The notes under the pieces were generated by a model. The model made no database searches. It had not been told where the DNA came from and saw only the letters and a list, made by a program, of their open reading frames with translations. Shown piece by piece: positions 38,978 through 48,008 of a stretch of DNA of 64,000 nt. The stretch spans positions 1,302,001 through 1,366,000 of the forward strand of contig NZ_AP022612.1 in NCBI RefSeq assembly GCF_010729895.1, in the 5' to 3' direction. Position 1 is the stretch's first letter, and each line of letters opens with the position of its first letter. A program made the translations under genes and the position numbers. This stretch comes from Mycolicibacterium confluentis. Lineage in GTDB: Bacteria; Actinomycetota; Actinomycetes; Mycobacteriales; Mycobacteriaceae.

Positions 38978-40423
38978 ATGGGCACCGGGCTGACAGCCGA
39001 CACCGTCGCGTCGGTACGACGGGCCCAACCCAGCGCCAACGTGATCATCGCACTGCTGGTCTCCTCGGCATTCGTCATGATCCTCAACGAGACGATCATG
39101 AGCGTCGCGCTGCCCGCCCTGATCGTCGACTTGAACACTTCCGCGAGCACCGCGCAGTGGCTCACCAGCGGCTACATGTTGACCATGGCCGTGGTCATTC
39201 CCATGTCCGGCTCACTGCTGCAACGCTTTTCGGCCCGATCCGTCTTCCTGGGAGCGATGTCGGCGTTCTGCGCTGGCACCCTGATCGCGGCGCTGGCACC
39301 GGGTTTCGCGGTGCTGCTGGCGGGACGGATCGTGCAGGCGTGCGGCACCGCGGTGATGATTCCGCTGCTGATAACGACCGTGATGAAGTTGATCCCCGCG
39401 CATCGGCGCGGGCAGATGATGGGGACCATCTCGATCGTCATCGCGGTGGCCCCGGCGGTGGGGCCGACGCTGTCCGGATTCATCCTGGGCTCACTCGACT
39501 GGCGATGGACGTTCTGGACCGTACTGCCCATCGCGTTGGCGGCCCTGGCCGCAGGCGTGGTGTGGCTGTGGGTCGACGACGAACAGGAGGAGCCGACGCC
39601 CATCGACGCGGTGTCGGTGCCGCTGTCGGCGATCGCGTTCGCCGGCCTGGTGCTGGGGCTGTCCCTTTTCGGCGAGTCCGGCCACGGTGGGCAGATGATT
39701 CCCGCGTGGGTGCCGATGGTGATCGGCGCGGTCGCCATGGTGGCCTTCGGGGTGCGGCAGGTGCGCCTGCAGCGGCAGGATCGCGCGCTCCTCGATCTGC
39801 GGCCGTTCACCCACCGACGGTTCTCGGTGTCGCTGGGCCTCGTGGTCCTCGGCTGCGTGGGGCTGTTCGGCGCGATCATCATGGTGCCGCTGTACGTCCA
39901 GGATGTTCTGGACAAGAGCGCGTTGGTGGCCGGGTTGGCGACGCTGCCGGGCGGCGTGCTGATGGGGATCGCGGGCCCGCTGGTCGGGCGGGTCTACGAC
40001 CGTCGCGGCGCGCGGGTGCTCGTGGTGCCGGGATCAATGCTCCTGTGCGCGTCGCTGTGGGGGTTGACGCTGCTGACCGCGTCGTCGCCGATCTGGCAAC
40101 TCGTGGTCCTGCAGTCGATCATGATGGTCGGCCTTGCGCTGATTTTCACCCCGTTGCTGACCGACGCGCTCGCCGTCCTGCCGGACCGGTTGTACTCCCA
40201 CGGCAGCGCCATCCTGACGACGCTCCAGCAGGTCGGGGGAGCGGCGGGCATTGCGCTGCTCGTGACGGTGATGACCAACGCATCGCACTCGGGCGGTGCG
40301 CCGGACATGCCCGGCATCCATACGGCCTTCCTGGTCGCTGCGATGATCAGCGTGGTTGCGGTGTTCGCGGCGTTCTTCACGGCGTCGGAGCCGAGTCCTG
40401 CGGGTGGGACGCCGACGCACTGA
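38978..40423 (+). CDS. DHA2-type multidrug efflux MFS transporter
   Basis: 481 residues with 14 predicted membrane segments. The early motif NETIMSVALPALIVDL (drug:H+ antiporter signature) and QWLTSGYMLTMAVVIPMSG, plus RIVQACGTAVMIPLL and AVGPTLSGFILGSLDWRWTFW (motif C) are typical of EmrB/QacA exporters. ATG 38978 has GAGGAG 7 nt before it; a GTG at 38972 is also in frame. Substrate unknown. It lies divergent from the TspO-like gene. Confidence 0.88.
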   Translation: MGTGLTADTVASVRRAQPSANVIIALLVSSAFVMILNETIMSVALPALIVDLNTSASTAQWLTSGYMLTMAVVIPMSGSLLQRFSARSVFLGAMSAFCAGTLIAALAPGFAVLLAGRIVQACGTAVMIPLLITTVMKLIPAHRRGQMMGTISIVIAVAPAVGPTLSGFILGSLDWRWTFWTVLPIALAALAAGVVWLWVDDEQEEPTPIDAVSVPLSAIAFAGLVLGLSLFGESGHGGQMIPAWVPMVIGAVAMVAFGVRQVRLQRQDRALLDLRPFTHRRFSVSLGLVVLGCVGLFGAIIMVPLYVQDVLDKSALVAGLATLPGGVLMGIAGPLVGRVYDRRGARVLVVPGSMLLCASLWGLTLLTASSPIWQLVVLQSIMMVGLALIFTPLLTDALAVLPDRLYSHGSAILTTLQQVGGAAGIALLVTVMTNASHSGGAPDMPGIHTAFLVAAMISVVAVFAAFFTASEPSPAGGTPTH

Positions 40424-40462
40424 GGGCGGGCCTTCCCGGCAGATTTGCGTGATGGGACGTCG

Positions 40463-40540
40463 CTAAGTGAAGTCAACTCCGCCCTTTAACTTCACTTAGT
40501 GCGCTAAGTGAAGTTAAAATGGGCCGGTGACTTCACTTAG
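40463..40540 (+). promoter_or_regulatory. Four-half-site operator overlapping the fic promoter and start
   Basis: The 11-mer CTAAGTGAAGT occurs at 40463-40473 and 40504-40514, and its exact reverse complement at 40489-40499 and 40530-40540. Like copies are 41 bases apart, and each forward-reverse pair encloses a 15-base spacer. The middle two extend to a perfect 15-bp inverted repeat (40485-40499 with 40504-40518) with a 4-base spacer. The -10 box TAAAAT (40515-40520) lies inside it, 6 nt before the fic GTG, and the last half-site is within the first fic codons. This looks like tight autoregulation of a leaderless gene. Confidence 0.75.
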
Positions 40541-41699
40541 CCCTGTCTCCTACGAGAACGTTCGTTGGGAGCCTCAGGGCAGGCGGCACGCGGGCCAAAC
40601 GCTGCCCAAGTACGGCACCTATCACCCGGCCGTGCCAGCAGGCATCACGGACTTGACCCTGGATCTGCCTCCCGCGGTATGGGCGGAAGCTGAGTCCGCC
40701 AGTCGTGAGATCGCTCGATTCGACGCCGAACTCGGCGGCGAGATTGCACCGTTTGCTGCCGTGTTGCTCCGATCGGAGTCGGCCGCGAGTTCGCAGATTG
40801 AAAATTTGACGGCATCGGCGCGCGCGATCGGCGAGGCTGAGTTGCCCGGCGGCAAGGCCAAGCGCAACGCGCAAATCATCGTTGCCAATACCGCTGCGAT
40901 GCAGGCCGCACTCGCTCTGTCCGACGTCGTGGACGCTGACGCCGTCCGAGCGATGCACAGCGCGTTGATGATCAACGATCCGAGACACACGCCCGGCGAA
41001 TTCCGTACGGAACCGGTGTGGATCGGCGGTGGGGCGACTCCGATCGGTGCGACGTTTGTCGGTCCGCGCCACGAGTTGATCCCTGCGGCGATTGATGACC
41101 TGATCGCCTTCGCGCAGCGGGACGATGTCCCCGCGTTGCCGCAGATTGCGGTGAGTCATGCACAGTTCGAGACGATCCACCCCTTCACCGACGGAAATGG
41201 CCGCACGGGCCGCGCATTGGCACAAGCCATGCTGCGCAACAAGGGTTTGACGCGTCAGGTGACGGTGCCCGTCTCGGCTGGGTTGCTTGCCGACGCCGGT
41301 GCGTACTTCGACGCATTGACGAACTATCGCGAAGGTGATGCCGCGCCGATTGTCGAGCGCTTCTCGCAGGCCGCGATGCTGGCGATCGCCAATGGTCGGC
41401 GACTGGTCACCGAGATCCGCGATATCCGCGGCGCCTGGAAGGGCGTCATCACCGCGCGTTCCGATTCGGCGGTGTGGAAGGTGGCCGATTTGTTGACCCG
41501 CCGCCCAGTGGTGAACGCTGCGCTCGTGGCGCAGGAGTTGGGCATCGAATCCACCAATGCTCACCGCTATCTCAACCCGCTTACCGAGGCGGGAATCCTC
41601 GTCGAGACAACCAATGGGCCACGCAACCGGGTGTGGCGTTCACCGGAAGTCCTCGCGGCGATTGACGCTTTTGCGGAACGTGCCGGGCGCCGAGGCTGA
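40527..41699 (+). CDS. Fic family protein adenylyltransferase with C-terminal winged helix
   Basis: 390 residues. The central Fic core carries HPFTDGNGRTGR with catalytic His218, which transfers AMP to protein hydroxyls. An N-terminal inhibitory helix is present: SSQIEN, with Ser88 and Glu92, fits the [S/T]xxxE[G/N] rule of self-inhibited class II Fic proteins. The last 75 residues (VWKVADLLTRRPVVNAALVAQELGIESTNAHRYLNPL) form a helix-turn-helix/winged-helix domain, which could bind the operator array at its own promoter. Base composition is less G+C rich than neighbours, suggesting transfer. Target protein unknown; no antitoxin gene is adjacent. Confidence 0.92.
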   Translation: MTSLSPVSYENVRWEPQGRRHAGQTLPKYGTYHPAVPAGITDLTLDLPPAVWAEAESASREIARFDAELGGEIAPFAAVLLRSESAASSQIENLTASARAIGEAELPGGKAKRNAQIIVANTAAMQAALALSDVVDADAVRAMHSALMINDPRHTPGEFRTEPVWIGGGATPIGATFVGPRHELIPAAIDDLIAFAQRDDVPALPQIAVSHAQFETIHPFTDGNGRTGRALAQAMLRNKGLTRQVTVPVSAGLLADAGAYFDALTNYREGDAAPIVERFSQAAMLAIANGRRLVTEIRDIRGAWKGVITARSDSAVWKVADLLTRRPVVNAALVAQELGIESTNAHRYLNPLTEAGILVETTNGPRNRVWRSPEVLAAIDAFAERAGRRG

Positions 41700-41745
41700 T
41701 TGAACGCCGTTGCCTCCACGCATTCGCTGCGTCTGTCGAGCGTGC

Positions 41746-42573
41746 TCAGGCCTTCGGCGCGGTCACTTTCCAGAAGTCCGTCACCAGTTGCAGGATGCGT
41801 GCACGGTCGACCAGCAGTGGCGAGACGTGGCCCGTGCCGGCGACCTCTTCGACGCGACAGTCGGCGATGGCAACACAGGTGCGGCGGGCTTCGTCGGGCC
41901 GCCACCCTGTCACGTCATCGCGCACGGGCATCATCAGCGTGGGCACCTTGATTTCGGCGAGCAGGTTCTCGACACCCGAGCGCATCAGCATCATCGAGCG
42001 CATCGCGTGGTTCATTCCGCGGCGGTCGGCGTCCCGAAACGACGCCACCACCGCAGCAGCCTGCTCTGGTTGTGCGGCAAGGGAATCCGGGCCGACCAGC
42101 GAGTCGAACAGCAGCTTCACGAGGATGTCGGTCGGGCCGGTGAGCCGGTGCAGGCCGACCAGCGGCCCAATCTTGAGCTTCTCGCCGAAAGTCAGTCCCT
42201 GAACCGGGGTGCCGATGGTGGTCAACGTCCGCAACCGCGATCCCGCCGCCAATCGGATACCGACGTGCCCACCCCAGGCGTTGCCGACCCAGTCCACCGG
42301 GTCGGTGAGGCCCAGGCGGTCCAACGCCTGGAGCGCACTACCCGCCACCTCGTCGAAGCTGAAGTCGCGCGGCACCGGGTCGCTTCTGCCGTGTGAGGGT
42401 CCGTCGATGGCGTACACGGTGCGGTGTCGCGCCAAGTCGTCGATCAGGGAACCCCAGGATCGTGAGTCGACGAACAGGCTGTGCCACAACACGGCCGGGG
42501 GGCCGGTGCCAGTGCGTTGCACATGGAGGCGACCGAGGTCGGTGCGGACGAACTCGGAGTGGGGCGCGCCCAT
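41746..42573 (-). CDS. Alpha/beta hydrolase-fold protein lacking the nucleophile serine
   Basis: 275 residues. The fold is clear: VLWHSLFVDSRSW (oxyanion region), YAIDGPSHGRSD, VGNAWGGHVG (nucleophile elbow), MMPVRDDVTG (acid) and GTGHVSPL (catalytic His). The elbow residue normally Ser, Asp or Cys is Ala99 here (codon GCC), so it may be inactive as a classic hydrolase or do non-covalent chemistry. GGAGG lies 5 nt before ATG 42573. It is divergent from a MarR gene across 59 bases that contain two palindromes, so the MarR protein probably controls it. Confidence 0.85.
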   Translation of the reverse strand: MGAPHSEFVRTDLGRLHVQRTGTGPPAVLWHSLFVDSRSWGSLIDDLARHRTVYAIDGPSHGRSDPVPRDFSFDEVAGSALQALDRLGLTDPVDWVGNAWGGHVGIRLAAGSRLRTLTTIGTPVQGLTFGEKLKIGPLVGLHRLTGPTDILVKLLFDSLVGPDSLAAQPEQAAAVVASFRDADRRGMNHAMRSMMLMRSGVENLLAEIKVPTLMMPVRDDVTGWRPDEARRTCVAIADCRVEEVAGTGHVSPLLVDRARILQLVTDFWKVTAPKA

Positions 42574-42588
42574 CACAACCTCCAATTG

Positions 42589-42609
42589 TTTCGGAATCCG
42601 AAATTTCGG
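42589..42609. promoter_or_regulatory. Overlapping palindromes, probable MarR operator
   Basis: TTTCGG-AAT-CCGAAA (42589-42603) and the perfect 12-mer CCGAAATTTCGG (42598-42609) share the CCGAAA half-site. They lie between the divergent hydrolase and MarR starts, a classic location for MarR autoregulation. Confidence 0.55.
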
Positions 42610-42632
42610 TAACCGTAGTATTCTCGTATGCC

Positions 42633-43097
42633 GTGACTTCGTCAAGAGGCCTGCCGCAGGACCGGCAGGCGGTCGGGCAGCTTCTTGTGAGGTTGTTGCG
42701 CGAGTTTCGCCAGGACCTCGGTGCCGAGCGGGAGTGCGCGGGGTTCGGAGATGTCCGGGAACCGCATTTCCAGCTCTTCGGCAATATCCGCATGGGCGGA
42801 GTCCGGCTGACCGAGTTGGCCGACCGCGCACAGTTGAGCCTTGCCGCAACCTCTGAACTGGTCAACGACCTGGTCGACCTCGGCTACCTCGTCCGTCGTC
42901 CGGACCCGGCGGACGGAAGAGCGAAGCTGATCGACCTGACCGAGCGCGGCCGGGATCTGATGGGGATGGCCGGCGCCAAGGTGGCCGACATCGAGCAGCG
43001 GTGGTCGACGCTGGCGGGGGAGGCGGACTTCGCGCAGATGTGCGCCACTATGCAGCGCCTGTTGGACGGGCTGAATCCGGACGATTCGCGGGGCTGA
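42633..43097 (+). CDS. MarR family transcriptional regulator
   Basis: 154 residues with the winged-helix core GGVRLTELADRAQLSLAATSELVNDLVDLGYLVRRPDPADGRAKLIDLTERG. The start is inferred as GTG 42633: an upstream frame exists to 42393, but it overlaps the divergent hydrolase, and TATTCT at 42619-42624 is placed 8 nt before this GTG, suggesting a leaderless message. The likely target is the adjacent alpha/beta hydrolase gene and itself. Confidence 0.83.
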   Translation: MTSSRGLPQDRQAVGQLLVRLLREFRQDLGAERECAGFGDVREPHFQLFGNIRMGGVRLTELADRAQLSLAATSELVNDLVDLGYLVRRPDPADGRAKLIDLTERGRDLMGMAGAKVADIEQRWSTLAGEADFAQMCATMQRLLDGLNPDDSRG

Positions 43098-43119
43098 TAG
43101 GCCCCACGTGCAGAAAAAG

Positions 43120-43193
43120 CGCCCCCGGCAGGAATCGAACCTGCGACCTAGGGATTAGAAGGCCCTTGCTCTATCCAACTGAGCTACGGAGGC
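43120..43193 (-). tRNA. tRNA-Arg (anticodon TCT)
   Basis: On the minus strand acceptor GCCTCCG pairs with CGGGGGC (one G-U), the D-arm is TAGCTCAGTTGGATAGAGCA, the anticodon loop CTTCTAA gives TCT, and the T-arm is CAGGTTCGATTCCTG. A run of five T follows the 3' end and can terminate it. It borders the accessory block at 37.6-43.1 kb. Confidence 0.94.
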
Positions 43194-43371
43194 AACGCGC
43201 AGGTCAGTGTATCCAACGGGAATCCACGCCGCGGAAGGCGCGGGGCACGCCGGGGGGAATGTGTTTGCGCGACCACAAGAGTGGTTATGGTGTGAGCCAT
43301 GGCACAACTGCTGATCGGTTGGCCGCAGTCGGGCATCGGGGCCCGAACCTGATTGCGAGGGTGCATCTGCC

Positions 43372-44628
43372 ATGACCGCGACGCCGATGTCGATGTCGAT
43401 GTCCGAACGCGCTACACGCGTCGGAGCAGGGGTTTTCCAAGCGGCGCGGGGCTTGGCCGGTGATCCGGTCGGGACGGCGCAGGCGGCCTCGGTATTGATG
43501 CGTGGGGCCCCGAGATTGGCCCTGTGGATGGCCGGATGGGCGCTGACGGAGTTTCCGCTGCGGGTCCTCACCGGCCACGCGCTGTCTGCGGTGGACGTCT
43601 CTCACGTGCACCGATACACCAACCACCTGGCCGGACAGCGTGCTGACCTGGTGCTGCGGGAGGCGCTGACCGAAGTGCATGGCGAGGACTACGCCGACCG
43701 CGTCGCGCATCCCGTCACCGATCCCGCGGCCCGGCGCCACAGCGTCGCCGGCGTGCTGTACGCCGCGCAGCGCAGCAGGTACGCGGCCGTCACCCGCAAC
43801 GTCTCCTATGGCCCCGGTGGCCGTGACCATCTGCTCGACATCTGGCGTCGTCCCGATGTGACACCCGATCAGCGCGCGCCCGTGCTGCTGCAGATCCCCG
43901 GTGGCGCGTGGGCGATCAGCGAGAAGCGCGGGCAGGCGGTCCCGTTGCTGAGCCGGATGGTCGAACTGGGCTGGATCTGCGTCACCATCAACTACAGCCG
44001 CAGCCCGAGGTCGGCCTGGCCGGCGCACATCGTCGACGTCAAACGGGCCATCGCATGGCTGCGGGAGAACATCGCCGACTACGGGGGCGACCCGAACTTC
44101 ATCGCGATCACCGGGGGTTCGGCGGGCGCGCACATCGGTTCCCTGGCGGCGCTGACCGCAAACGATCCCCAGTTGCAGCCCGGATTCGAGGGTGTCGACA
44201 CCCGAGTGCAGGCCGCGGTCCCGTACTACGGCGCCTACGACCTGACCGACCAGGACAACATGTGCGAGCTGATGCTGCCGTTCCTGGAGCGGTTCGTCAT
44301 GAGGGCCCGGCTGGCCGACGCCCCGGCGCTGTACCGGGCCGCCTCGCCGATCGTCCACGTCCACCGTGATGCACCGCCGTTCTTCGTGCTGCACGGGCGC
44401 AACGACGCCGTCATCCCGTACACCCAGGCGCGCGCGTTCGTCGAGGCCCTGCGGGACGCCGGCGCCCCCAGGGTCGGGCACGCCGAACTGCCGAACGCCC
44501 ATCACGCCTTCGACACGGTGGCCACGGTGCGGTCCCAATTGGTGTGCGACGCGGTCTCCGACTTCCTCGGGGTCACCTACGCCGAGCACAGGGCCTCACT
44601 GCCGGAACTGGTGCACAGCGCCGGATGA
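43372..44628 (+). CDS. lipQ: Hormone-sensitive-lipase-like esterase
   Basis: 418 residues. The catalytic Ser is in GGSAGAHIG, the acid in HGRNDAVIP and the His in NAHHAFD. The oxyanion motif, usually HGGG, reads IPGGAWAI here. The N-terminal 150 residues include a hydrophobic stretch (LALWMAGWALTEFPLRVL) that may attach it to the membrane. It corresponds to Rv2485c (LipQ) and sits upstream of an acyltransferase operon, so it may act on storage or membrane lipids. Confidence 0.87.
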   Translation: MTATPMSMSMSERATRVGAGVFQAARGLAGDPVGTAQAASVLMRGAPRLALWMAGWALTEFPLRVLTGHALSAVDVSHVHRYTNHLAGQRADLVLREALTEVHGEDYADRVAHPVTDPAARRHSVAGVLYAAQRSRYAAVTRNVSYGPGGRDHLLDIWRRPDVTPDQRAPVLLQIPGGAWAISEKRGQAVPLLSRMVELGWICVTINYSRSPRSAWPAHIVDVKRAIAWLRENIADYGGDPNFIAITGGSAGAHIGSLAALTANDPQLQPGFEGVDTRVQAAVPYYGAYDLTDQDNMCELMLPFLERFVMRARLADAPALYRAASPIVHVHRDAPPFFVLHGRNDAVIPYTQARAFVEALRDAGAPRVGHAELPNAHHAFDTVATVRSQLVCDAVSDFLGVTYAEHRASLPELVHSAG

Positions 44629-44817
44629 GCCGCCGCTGAAGCCAATTCGTCGGTGCGCCATCGCTTTTGATGGCAGGTGAAGGCCGGGTTCTGCACAGGT
44701 CAGCGCGGGTCCCGCACCCAGGTGATCCGTACAATCAGCTGCCGCGGCACCGCGGCTGGGACTAGCGTGGTGTTTGGTGTGCGGTCAGCGTGAGACGGCG
44801 GGAGGAGTGAGCGACCG

Positions 44818-46305
44818 GTGGATGATTCCTTCGATGCCACGCAGCTGTCCGACGAACTGAGTGCGGTCGACCAGTTGCTGCATCGCGGCGAGGCGAATCC
44901 GCGCACCAGGTCGGGGATCATGGCCCTCGAGGTGCTCGACAAGGCGCCCGAATGGGAGCGTTACCGCGCGACGTTCGAGAACGCCTCGCGTCGGCTCCCG
45001 CGGCTGCGGCAGAAGGTCGTCGTACCGACGCTGCCGACGGCAGCGGCCCGTTGGGTGATCGACCCCGACTTCAACCTCGACTTCCACGTCCGCCGAGTGC
45101 GCGTGCCGGAACCCGGCACCCTGCGTCAGGTGTTCGACATGGCCGAGATCATCCAGCAGTCGCCCATGGACATCACCCGGCCGCTGTGGAGCGCCACGTT
45201 GATCGAGGGGCTGCAGGGCGGCCGGGCCGCCCAGATCCTGCACCTGAGCCATGCCGTCGCCGACGGGGTCGGCACAGTCGCGATGTTCGGGGAGATCTAC
45301 GACCTCGAACGCGACGCCGCGCCGCGACCGAGGGCCCCGCTGCCGATCCCGCAGGACCTGTCGGCCAACGACCTGATGCGCAGGGGCATCAACGACCTCC
45401 CGGGCACAATCGTCGGCAACATCCTTGGCGTCGTCAGCGGTGCGATCGGCATGGCGGGCAAGGCCATCGCCCGCCCCGGGTCGGTGGTCACCGGCGCGTT
45501 GAGCTACGCGAGTTCCAGTCGCCGCGTCACCCGACAGGCGGCCCCGCCGTCGCCACTGCTGCGCCGGCGCAGCCTGTCGACCCGCACCGAGGCCATCGAC
45601 ATCAAGCTCTCCGATCTGCACCGGGCCGCCAAGGCCGCGGGCGGATCGATCAACGACGCCTACCTCGCGGGCCTCTGCGGGGCGCTGCGGCGCTACCACG
45701 AGGCGTTGGGAGTGCCGATCGCCTCACTTCCGATGGCAGTGCCGGTGAACCTGCGCTCGGACTCCGACCCCGCGGGCGGAAACCGTTTCGCCGGTGTGAA
45801 TCTCGCCGCGCCCATCGGAGTCGCCGACCCGGCCGAACGCATCCACAGAATCCGCACCCAGATGACGCAGCGGCGCGAGGAGGTCGCACTTGACGTCGTC
45901 GGGGCGGTGGCCCCGCTGTTGTCACTGCTGCCCGACGCGGTCCTCGAGTCCATGACCGGAAGTGTGATCGTCTCCGACGTGCAGGCCAGCAACATCCCGG
46001 TGTTCTCCGGGGACACGTTCATCGCGGGCGCACAGGTGTTGCGGCAGTATGGAATTGGGCCGCTTCCCGGTGTCGCCATGATGGTGGTGCTGGTGTCGCG
46101 CAGCGGTTGGTGCACGATCAGCACTCGGTACGACCAGGCCTCGGTCACCAACGGCGACCTGTTCGCGCGCTGCCTGCTCGCGGGCTTCGACGAGGTGCTG
46201 GCACTGGTCGGTGACCCGACGCCGGTGTCGGCGCCCGCGTCCTTCTCCGCGCCGTCGGAGAGCACTCAGCAGAACCCCTCGGACAATGGAACGGCGGTTT
46301 CATGA
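44818..46305 (+). CDS. Wax ester synthase/diacylglycerol acyltransferase (WS/DGAT)
   Basis: 495 residues of the WS/DGAT family, which makes triacylglycerol from diacylglycerol and acyl-CoA (equivalent to Rv2484c). The N-terminal condensation-like half carries SHAVADG (144-150); the usual HHxxxDG has Ser for the first His, while the catalytic second His145 and Asp149 remain. The C-terminal half has SDVQASNIPVFSG and GPLPGVAMMVVLVSR, typical of the family. GTG start with GGGAGGAG upstream. Overlaps the next gene by four bases. Confidence 0.9.
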   Translation: MDDSFDATQLSDELSAVDQLLHRGEANPRTRSGIMALEVLDKAPEWERYRATFENASRRLPRLRQKVVVPTLPTAAARWVIDPDFNLDFHVRRVRVPEPGTLRQVFDMAEIIQQSPMDITRPLWSATLIEGLQGGRAAQILHLSHAVADGVGTVAMFGEIYDLERDAAPRPRAPLPIPQDLSANDLMRRGINDLPGTIVGNILGVVSGAIGMAGKAIARPGSVVTGALSYASSSRRVTRQAAPPSPLLRRRSLSTRTEAIDIKLSDLHRAAKAAGGSINDAYLAGLCGALRRYHEALGVPIASLPMAVPVNLRSDSDPAGGNRFAGVNLAAPIGVADPAERIHRIRTQMTQRREEVALDVVGAVAPLLSLLPDAVLESMTGSVIVSDVQASNIPVFSGDTFIAGAQVLRQYGIGPLPGVAMMVVLVSRSGWCTISTRYDQASVTNGDLFARCLLAGFDEVLALVGDPTPVSAPASFSAPSESTQQNPSDNGTAVS

Positions 46306-48008
46306 GCTCAGCGCGTGCCCTTCGGCTGCCCGGATCGGTGGCCGAGGTGAAAGCCAGCCCGCCTGGCCCGAAGATCGGCGCCTTCTTCGACCTGGACGGA
46401 ACCCTGGTCGCGGGCTTCACGGGAGTCATCCTGACCCAGGAGCAGTTCCGCAGGCGTGAGATGGGCATCGGCGACCTGGTCGGCATGATCCAGGCCGGGC
46501 TCAACCACCAACTGGGAAGGCTCGAGTTCGAGGACCTCATCACCTCGGCGTCGAAGGTCATGCGGGGGCGGTCGATCACCGACATGGATGAGGTGGGGGA
46601 GCGCCTGTTCCGTACCAAGATCGAATCCCGGATCTACCCGGAGATGCGGGAACTCGTGCGCGCGCACCTCGACCGCGGGCACACCGTCTGCCTGAGTTCG
46701 TCGGCGTTGACCATCCAGGTGGAACCCGTCGCGCGCTTCCTCGGCATCCCCAACACCCTGACCAACCGGTTCGAACTCGACGACGACGGCGTGCTCACCG
46801 GCGGCATCGTCCGCCCCATCCTGTGGGGCCCGGGCAAGGCCAATGCGGTGCAGAAGTTCGCCGCCGAACGCGGAATCGACTTGAAGGACAGCTACTTCTA
46901 CGCCGACGGCAACGAGGACGTCGCGCTGATGTATCTGGTCGGCAACCCGCGGCCCACCAACCCTGAGGGCAAGATGGCCGCCGTCGCACGGCAACGGGGT
47001 TGGCCCATCCTGAAATTCACCAGTCGCGGCGGTCCGGGTCTCACCGGAACCATCAAGGCGCTGGCCGGTGTCGGAGCCGCCGTGCCGATCGCCGCCGGTG
47101 CGGTCGGCTGGGGCCTGCTGACCCGCAGCCGACGCCGCGGCGTCAACTTCTTCACCGGCAACTGGGGCCAGTTGCTGTTGGCCGCCAGCGGTGTTCAGCT
47201 CAACGTGCTGGGGCGCGAGAACCTGACCGCGCAGCGGCCCGCGGTGTTCATCTTCAACCACCGCAACAACTTCGACCCCGTCATCACCAGCGCGCTGGTC
47301 AAGGACAACTACACCGGGGTGGGGAAGAAGGAGCTCGAAAGCGACCCCATCGCAGGCACTCTCGGCAAGCTCATGGACGCGGTGTTCATCGACCGCGATG
47401 ACACCGAGTCGGCCGTGGCGGCGCTCAAACAGGTCGAGGACCTGACCCGCAAGGGCCTGTCGATCGTCATCGCCCCGGAGGGCACCCGGCTCGACACCAC
47501 GACCGTCGGCCCCTTCAAGAAGGGACCGTTCCGGCTTGCGATGGCGGCCGGTATCCCGATCGTCCCCGTGGTGATCAGGAACGCCGAGGCCATCGGGTCG
47601 CGTGATTCCACCCTGATGAATCCGGGTACCGTCGACGTCGCGGTGTTCCCACCGATCTCGGTGCAGGACTGGACTGTCGACGATCTGGGTGACCGGATCG
47701 CGGGCATCCGACAGCTCTATCTGGACACGCTCGCCGACTGGCCGGTCGAGGAGTTGCCCAGCGTGCAGCCTTACCTGCTGCCCGCGGGTGAGAAGCCCAA
47801 GAAGGCGGCGAAGAAGGCCGCCAGGAAGGCGCCGGCCAAGAAGGCCGCCAAGAAGGCACCGGTCAAGAAAGTGGCCGCGGAGAAGGCGCCGGCCGAGAAA
47901 GTGGCCGCGAAGAAGACCGCCGCTAAGAAAGCCCCCAAGAAGGCGCCCGTGAAGAAGACCGGGCCCGTGGTGGCCGAGGCCGATGACACCGGTCAGGGCC
48001 AGCCGTGA
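46302..48008 (+). CDS. plsC: HAD phosphatase fused to 1-acylglycerol-3-phosphate acyltransferase
   Basis: 568 residues in three parts. An N-terminal HAD hydrolase ([11 protein letters not shown] near 27, [11 protein letters not shown] near 130, [12 protein letters not shown] near 205) could act as a phosphoserine/phosphatidate-type phosphatase. A PlsC domain follows (NHRNNFD as the HX4D motif near 323; APEGTRLD near 390). A tail from about 500 is a Lys/Ala/Pro-rich stretch like a histone H1 or HupB C-terminus. Equivalent to Rv2483c. It sits between WS/DGAT and PlsB2, so the operon could run from glycerol-3-phosphate acylation to triacylglycerol. Confidence 0.9.
   Translation: MSSARALRLPGSVAEVKASPPGPKIGAFFDLDGTLVAGFTGVILTQEQFRRREMGIGDLVGMIQAGLNHQLGRLEFEDLITSASKVMRGRSITDMDEVGERLFRTKIESRIYPEMRELVRAHLDRGHTVCLSSSALTIQVEPVARFLGIPNTLTNRFELDDDGVLTGGIVRPILWGPGKANAVQKFAAERGIDLKDSYFYADGNEDVALMYLVGNPRPTNPEGKMAAVARQRGWPILKFTSRGGPGLTGTIKALAGVGAAVPIAAGAVGWGLLTRSRRRGVNFFTGNWGQLLLAASGVQLNVLGRENLTAQRPAVFIFNHRNNFDPVITSALVKDNYTGVGKKELESDPIAGTLGKLMDAVFIDRDDTESAVAALKQVEDLTRKGLSIVIAPEGTRLDTTTVGPFKKGPFRLAMAAGIPIVPVVIRNAEAIGSRDSTLMNPGTVDVAVFPPISVQDWTVDDLGDRIAGIRQLYLDTLADWPVEELPSVQPYLLPAGEKPKKAAKKAARKAPAKKAAKKAPVKKVAAEKAPAEKVAAKKTAAKKAPKKAPVKKTGPVVAEADDTGQGQP

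Noticed and set aside
46308..47261. Long minus-strand ORFs opposite large genes (also at 662-2701, 3089-6406, 6596-11212)
   Set aside because: Their translations are rich in Arg, Gly, His and Asp, as expected for antisense frames of G+C-rich coding genes; the plus-strand genes have full domain support.
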